A stretch of DNA of 64,000 bases. Source: Mycobacterium nebraskense (GTDB taxonomy: Bacteria > Actinomycetota > Actinomycetes > Mycobacteriales > Mycobacteriaceae). The translations under genes were made by a program, and so were the position numbers. Below the pieces are notes generated by a model. The model had not been told where the DNA came from, made no database searches, and worked only from the letters and a program-made list of their open reading frames with translations. Location of the stretch: NCBI RefSeq assembly GCF_002102255.1, contig NZ_LQPH01000183.1, forward strand, positions 1-64,000, read 5' to 3'. This document shows positions 60,286 to 64,000 of the stretch, piece by piece. The first letter of the stretch is position 1, and every line of letters begins with the position of its first letter.

Positions 60286-63099
60286 CTACCCGGCGTCAAC
60301 AGCGACGACGCCGCGCCGAACGTCATTGATGGCGCGCTTGGCGGTGGCCCGCAGTTCCGCATCCGGGGCGGCGTTGCGGACCTGGTCCAACAGATCGAGA
60401 ACCTGGCGACACCAGCGCACAAAATCCCCCGCCAACAGCGGCGAGCCGGTGCCGACCGGGTCGACGGCCGCGAGCGCCGCGGCCAGGTCGCCGGTCTCGG
60501 CCCAGCGATAGATGACGCTGACGAAACCGTCGTCGGGTTCACGGCTGGGCGCGATCCGGTGCGTCTGCTCGTCAGTGCGCAGCGCATACGACAGCCGCGA
60601 CGTTTGCTGCAGCGCCTGCCGCACCCGCTGGGTAGGCGCCTCGGCGGCGAACGCCCCCCGCGGGCCCTCACCGCCCCTGCTCTCGTACAGCACCGCCGAG
60701 ACCACCGCCGCCAGCTCGGCCGGCTTCAGATCGGACCATGCGCCGGTGCGCAGACATTCGGCGACCAACAGGTCACTCTCGCTGTAGATGCGGGCCAGCA
60801 GCCGGCCGTCGTCGGTGACATGTGGATCGGTGTCCGGGCCTTGGATGAAGCCGCGCTCGGTGAGCAGGCCGACGATCCGATCGAACGTCCGCGCCAACGA
60901 ATTGGTCGCCGCGGCAACCTTTTTCTCCAATTGCGCGTTATCGCGTTCGATGCGCAGGTAGCGCTCGGCCTGCCGGACTTGGGACTCGAGGCCGGGGCTG
61001 TTGTGCGACGGGTGCCGGCGCAGCTCCTCCCGTAACGACACCAGCTCCGGGTCGTGGAAAGCTCCATCGTGGTCGCCGCCCCGGGCGCTGCGGCGCCTGG
61101 CCGGAACGGCCAACCCGGCGGCCGCCGACCGCAGCGCCGACGCCAGGTCACGCCGGACCCGCGGCTGGCGGTGCTCGACCCGCTTGGGCAACGGCATCGA
61201 ACCGACCGGAGCCGACGCTCCGGAGTAGTCGGCCGTCGAAATGCGCCCCGCCCAGCGGTTTTCGGTGAGCACCAACGGGCGCGGGTCTTCGCCGTCGCGG
61301 GCCGATTCCAGCACCACCGCCAGCCCGCCGCGCCGGCCTTGGGTGATGTTGATGATGTCGCCACGCCGCAGCGCGGCCAGCGCGTCGCTGGCCGCCTGCC
61401 GACGCTGCAGCCGCGACGCGCGGGACTGCGCGCGCTCCATGTCGGAGATGCGCGCCCGCAGCCGGGCGTAGTCGAGGATCGGCGCCTGCGGGCCGCCCAG
61501 CTCGGCGGCGATCTCGGCGAGCATCGCGTTGCCGCGCTCGATACCGCGGACCAGCCCGACGACGGAACGGTCGGCCTGATACTGGGCGAACGACTGCTCC
61601 AGCAGCCGATGCGCCTGCTCGGGGCCCATCTGGTGCACCAGGTTGATGGTCATGTTGTAGGACGGGGCGAACGAGCTGCGCAGCGGGAAGGTGCGGGTCG
61701 AGGCCAGGCCCGCGACCGCGGACGGTTCGGTGGTTTCTTCGGCGGGATTCCACAGCACCACCGCGTGGCCCTCGACGTCGATGCCGCGCCGGCCGGCGCG
61801 CCCGGTCAGCTGTGTGTACTCCCCCGGCGTCAGCGGCACATGCTGCTCCCCGTTGAACTTCACCAGCCGTTCGAGCACCACCGTGCGGGCGGGCATGTTG
61901 ATGCCGAGCGCCAAGGTCTCGGTGGCGAACACCGCCTTGACCAGACCGGCGGTGAACAGCTCCTCGACGGTGTGCCGGAAGGCCGGCAACATCCCGGCGT
62001 GGTGAGCCGCCAGACCGCGCAGCAGCCCCTCCCGCCACTCGTAATAGCCGAGCACCGCCAGGTCGGCGTCGGCAAGATCGCCGCACCGGTGCTCGATCAC
62101 CTCGGCGATCTGCGCTCGTTCCTCCTCGGTGGTCAATCGGAGCGGCGAGCGCAGGCACTGCTGGACGGCGGCGTCGCAGCCGGCGCGGGAAAACACGAAC
62201 GTGATCACGGGCAAGAGGCCCTCGGAGTCCAGGGTGGCGATCACGTCGGCGCGCCCCGGCGGCCGATAGAAGCGCGGCCGGCCGGGGCCACCGCGGCCAG
62301 TGCGTCCGCGGCGCGGCTGCCAGTCCGACATGCGGTCCGCTTCCCGGCGATGCGTGATGTGACGCAGCAGGTCGGGGTTGACGCGGGCCTCGCGGATAGC
62401 GGCCGGTTGCTCGCGGGCTGCCGAATTCCCGTAGTCGAACAGGTCGAAAAGCCGCTTGCCCACCAAGACGTGCTGCCACAACGGCACCGGCCGGTGCTCG
62501 TCGACCACCACGGTCGTATCGCCCCGCACCGTCTGGATCCAGCCGCCGAATTCCTCGGCATTGCTCACCGTCGCCGACAGGCTGACCACCCGCACCTCGT
62601 CGGGCAGGTGCAGGATCACCTCCTCCCATACCGGGCCGCGCATCCGGTCGGCCAGGAAATGCACCTCGTCCATCACCACGTAGGAAAGCCCTTGCAGCGC
62701 AGGCGAATCGGCGTAAAGCATGTTGCGCAGCACCTCGGTGGTCATCACCACCACGGGGGCGCCGGCGTTCACCGACATGTCACCGGTCAGCAGGCCGATC
62801 CGGTCGCGACCGTAGCGAGCGGTCAGGTCGGTGTGCTTCTGGTTGCTCAGCGCCTTGAGCGGGGTGGTGTAGAAGCACTTGCCGCCGGCGGCCAGCGCCA
62901 GGTGCACGGCGAATTCGCCAACCACCGTCTTGCCGGCGCCGGTCGGCGCGCAGACCAACACGCCGTGGCCTCGTTCCAACGCGGCGCACGCCTGCTGCTG
63001 GAAACCGTCGAGCGCGAAGGGCAATTCCGCGGTGAAGCGGGTCAGTTCGACGAGCTCCGTCAGGTCCTTCGGCACCGACGGTTTAGGTGACATCGTCAT
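60286..63099 (-). CDS. helY: Ski2/Mtr4-like ATP-dependent RNA/DNA helicase HelY
   Basis: 937 aa (935 if started at ATG 63093). A DExH helicase: Walker A CAPTGAGKTVVGEF near residue 55, motif II MDEVHF near 143, motif III VSLSATVSNAEEFGGW near 170, and motif VI TQLTGRAGRRGIDVEGHAV near 430. A DSHCT-type C-terminal region follows with ratchet-like helices. The relatives Ski2 and Mtr4 unwind RNA for the exosome; the bacterial role is unproven. Its start overlaps the end of tatC by 17 nt, so it is probably expressed with the tat genes, as in M. tuberculosis. Confidence 0.95.
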   Translation of the reverse strand: MTMSPKPSVPKDLTELVELTRFTAELPFALDGFQQQACAALERGHGVLVCAPTGAGKTVVGEFAVHLALAAGGKCFYTTPLKALSNQKHTDLTARYGRDRIGLLTGDMSVNAGAPVVVMTTEVLRNMLYADSPALQGLSYVVMDEVHFLADRMRGPVWEEVILHLPDEVRVVSLSATVSNAEEFGGWIQTVRGDTTVVVDEHRPVPLWQHVLVGKRLFDLFDYGNSAAREQPAAIREARVNPDLLRHITHRREADRMSDWQPRRGRTGRGGPGRPRFYRPPGRADVIATLDSEGLLPVITFVFSRAGCDAAVQQCLRSPLRLTTEEERAQIAEVIEHRCGDLADADLAVLGYYEWREGLLRGLAAHHAGMLPAFRHTVEELFTAGLVKAVFATETLALGINMPARTVVLERLVKFNGEQHVPLTPGEYTQLTGRAGRRGIDVEGHAVVLWNPAEETTEPSAVAGLASTRTFPLRSSFAPSYNMTINLVHQMGPEQAHRLLEQSFAQYQADRSVVGLVRGIERGNAMLAEIAAELGGPQAPILDYARLRARISDMERAQSRASRLQRRQAASDALAALRRGDIINITQGRRGGLAVVLESARDGEDPRPLVLTENRWAGRISTADYSGASAPVGSMPLPKRVEHRQPRVRRDLASALRSAAAGLAVPARRRSARGGDHDGAFHDPELVSLREELRRHPSHNSPGLESQVRQAERYLRIERDNAQLEKKVAAATNSLARTFDRIVGLLTERGFIQGPDTDPHVTDDGRLLARIYSESDLLVAECLRTGAWSDLKPAELAAVVSAVLYESRGGEGPRGAFAAEAPTQRVRQALQQTSRLSYALRTDEQTHRIAPSREPDDGFVSVIYRWAETGDLAAALAAVDPVGTGSPLLAGDFVRWCRQVLDLLDQVRNAAPDAELRATAKRAINDVRRGVVAVDAG

Positions 63100-63958
63100 G
63101 CTGGCCGACGGTGAACGACGGCTCCCGTACCGGCTCCTCTATCGGCGCGGGCGGCTCGATGACCGATGCCTCGTCGTCGGGGATCACGGCCTGGGCTTCG
63201 CGCTTGGCCTTCCGCCTGTCGTGCAGGCGGGCGATCTGGATCGCGAACTCGAGGAGTACCGACAGCGCCACGCCCAGGGCGGTCATCGAAAACGGGTCGG
63301 ACCCGGGGGTGAAGACGGCCGCGAACACGAACATCCCGAAGATCAGGCCGCGCCGCCAGGACTTGAGCCGCTCGTAGGTCAGCACACCCGTCATGTTGAG
63401 CATGACGATCAGCAACGGGAACTCGAAGCTGACCCCGAAGACCACCAACAGGTTGATCAGGAAACCGAAGTAGCGGTCCCCGGACAGCGCGGTCACCTGC
63501 ACGTCGCTGCCGACGGTCAGCAGGAAGCCCAGCGCCTTGGCCAGCACGAAGTAGGCAAGCACCGCACCCGCGACGAACAGCACGGCCGCAGGGACCACGA
63601 ACCCGACCGCGAAGCGGCGCTCCTTCTGATACAGCCCCGGGGTGATGAACGCCCACAGCTCGTAGAACCACACCGGACAGGCCAGCACCACCCCGGCCGT
63701 CAGCCCGACCTTCAACCGCAACATGAACTGGTCGAACGGCGCCGTGGCCAGCAGCCGGCACTGACCATCGGCGCTGATGCTCGCGCGCGCGGACTGGGGC
63801 AGCGAACAGTAAGGATGGCGCAGCCACTCGCCGAGGCTTTCCAGCCCGAAGATGGAATGCGAGTACCAGACGAACCCGAAAATCGTCGTGACCAGGATGG
63901 CGGCCAGCGAGAGCAGTAACCGGGTACGCAGCTCGGTCAGGTGATCGACGAGCGACAT
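63083..63958 (-). CDS. tatC: Sec-independent protein translocase TatC
   Basis: 291 aa. The six-helix core of the twin-arginine pathway, which recognises RR signal peptides and recruits TatA. The N-terminal cytoplasmic SLVDHLTELRTRLL segment is a TatC signature. Helices occur at about residues 17-37, 85-110, 122-146, 160-185, 195-210 and 218-235, and a FGVSFEFPLL block is present. The C-terminal ~50 residues are charged and end in HDDVT, a cytoplasmic extension seen in mycobacterial TatC. It overlaps helY. A tatA gene would be expected immediately upstream. Confidence 0.97.
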   Translation of the reverse strand: MSLVDHLTELRTRLLLSLAAILVTTIFGFVWYSHSIFGLESLGEWLRHPYCSLPQSARASISADGQCRLLATAPFDQFMLRLKVGLTAGVVLACPVWFYELWAFITPGLYQKERRFAVGFVVPAAVLFVAGAVLAYFVLAKALGFLLTVGSDVQVTALSGDRYFGFLINLLVVFGVSFEFPLLIVMLNMTGVLTYERLKSWRRGLIFGMFVFAAVFTPGSDPFSMTALGVALSVLLEFAIQIARLHDRRKAKREAQAVIPDDEASVIEPPAPIEEPVREPSFTVGQHDDVT

Positions 63959-63989
63959 CGTCGCTTCGGGATTGGTGCGGCTGCGCCTG

Positions 63990-64000
63990 TTACGCGGATT
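63990..64000 (-). CDS. Possible 3' end of tatA (only the last codons)
   Basis: In M. tuberculosis tatA precedes tatC. Here a minus-strand TAA at 63,990-63,992, about 30 nt before the tatC start, could be its stop; only two complete codons (Ser-Ala) would be visible. This is based on gene order, not on recognisable sequence. Confidence 0.25.

Noticed and set aside
61054..63090. 678-codon plus-strand frame opposite helY
   Set aside because: Same reasoning: the helicase motifs are on the minus strand and the plus-strand product has only low-complexity basic sequence.

Overview
This is a high-GC mycobacterial chromosome segment. The gene order follows the M. tuberculosis Rv2047c-Rv2093c segment: Rv2047c-like, pks12, Rv2049c-like, rbpA, ppm1, lnt, Rv2052c-like, fxsA, Rv2054-like, Rv2061c-like, cobN, cobG-cobH-cobIJ, sigC, cobK-cobM-cobL, Rv2073c-like, Rv2074-like, pepE, Rv2090-like, Rv2091c-like, helY, tatC. 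The polyprenol-phosphomannose synthase and the lipoprotein N-acyltransferase are separate overlapping genes, not one fused gene as in M. tuberculosis. Several blocks absent from that reference order interrupt the backbone. The best guess is a slow-growing non-tuberculous Mycobacterium; the species cannot be fixed from the sequence alone. No transposase, integrase, tRNA, rRNA or CRISPR array was found.

Layout. Bases 1-7,619 hold a plus-strand accessory operon: the end of a NorD/CbbO-type VWA protein, a NorQ/CbbQ-type AAA ATPase, three small membrane proteins (42, 241 and 143 aa), a DapB-like dehydrogenase, a P450, a VOC protein, an SDR and a second, paralogous P450. Bases 7,822-23,038 hold the Rv2047c-like fusion protein and the bimodular mycoketide synthase Pks12. 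Bases 23,374-31,317 are conserved backbone (zinc-ribbon protein, rbpA, lipoprotein acylation and dolichyl-type mannose donor genes, amidohydrolase, fxsA, dienelactone hydrolase, DJ-1/PfpI protein, F420/PPOX protein). Bases 31,443-35,284 are an inserted cassette (DUF1214 protein, sulfotransferase, TetR regulator, SDR). Bases 35,289-50,147 hold cobalamin genes in three pieces, separated by a frameshifted hydrolase, an orphan EspA/EspE-like ESX effector, a PPE-PPW protein and a zf-HC2/SigC pair. Bases 50,144-57,221 include an Rv2073c-like SDR, an Rv2074-like protein, a CpnT-like TNT-domain toxin with a linked immunity gene, and a large esterase-like protein. Bases 57,256-64,000 are backbone again (pepE, exonuclease, a QPGQY-repeat membrane protein, helY, tatC).

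How the genes work together. The cob genes encode ring-modifying and cobalt-insertion steps of aerobic cobalamin synthesis (CobG, CobH, CobIJ, CobK, CobL, CobM, CobN). Pks12 has one AT with the methylmalonyl-type YASH motif and one with the malonyl-type HAFH motif, as expected for mycoketide. Lnt and Ppm1 share a substrate compartment at the membrane.

Most unusual items: (i) a toxin-immunity pair resembling CpnT/IFT at an ectopic site; (ii) a membrane zf-HC2 protein with a His/Met-rich loop whose reading frame runs without a stop into sigC; (iii) the VWA/AAA/three-membrane-protein/P450 operon, whose enzyme is unknown; (iv) an ECF-type promoter match upstream of rbpA.
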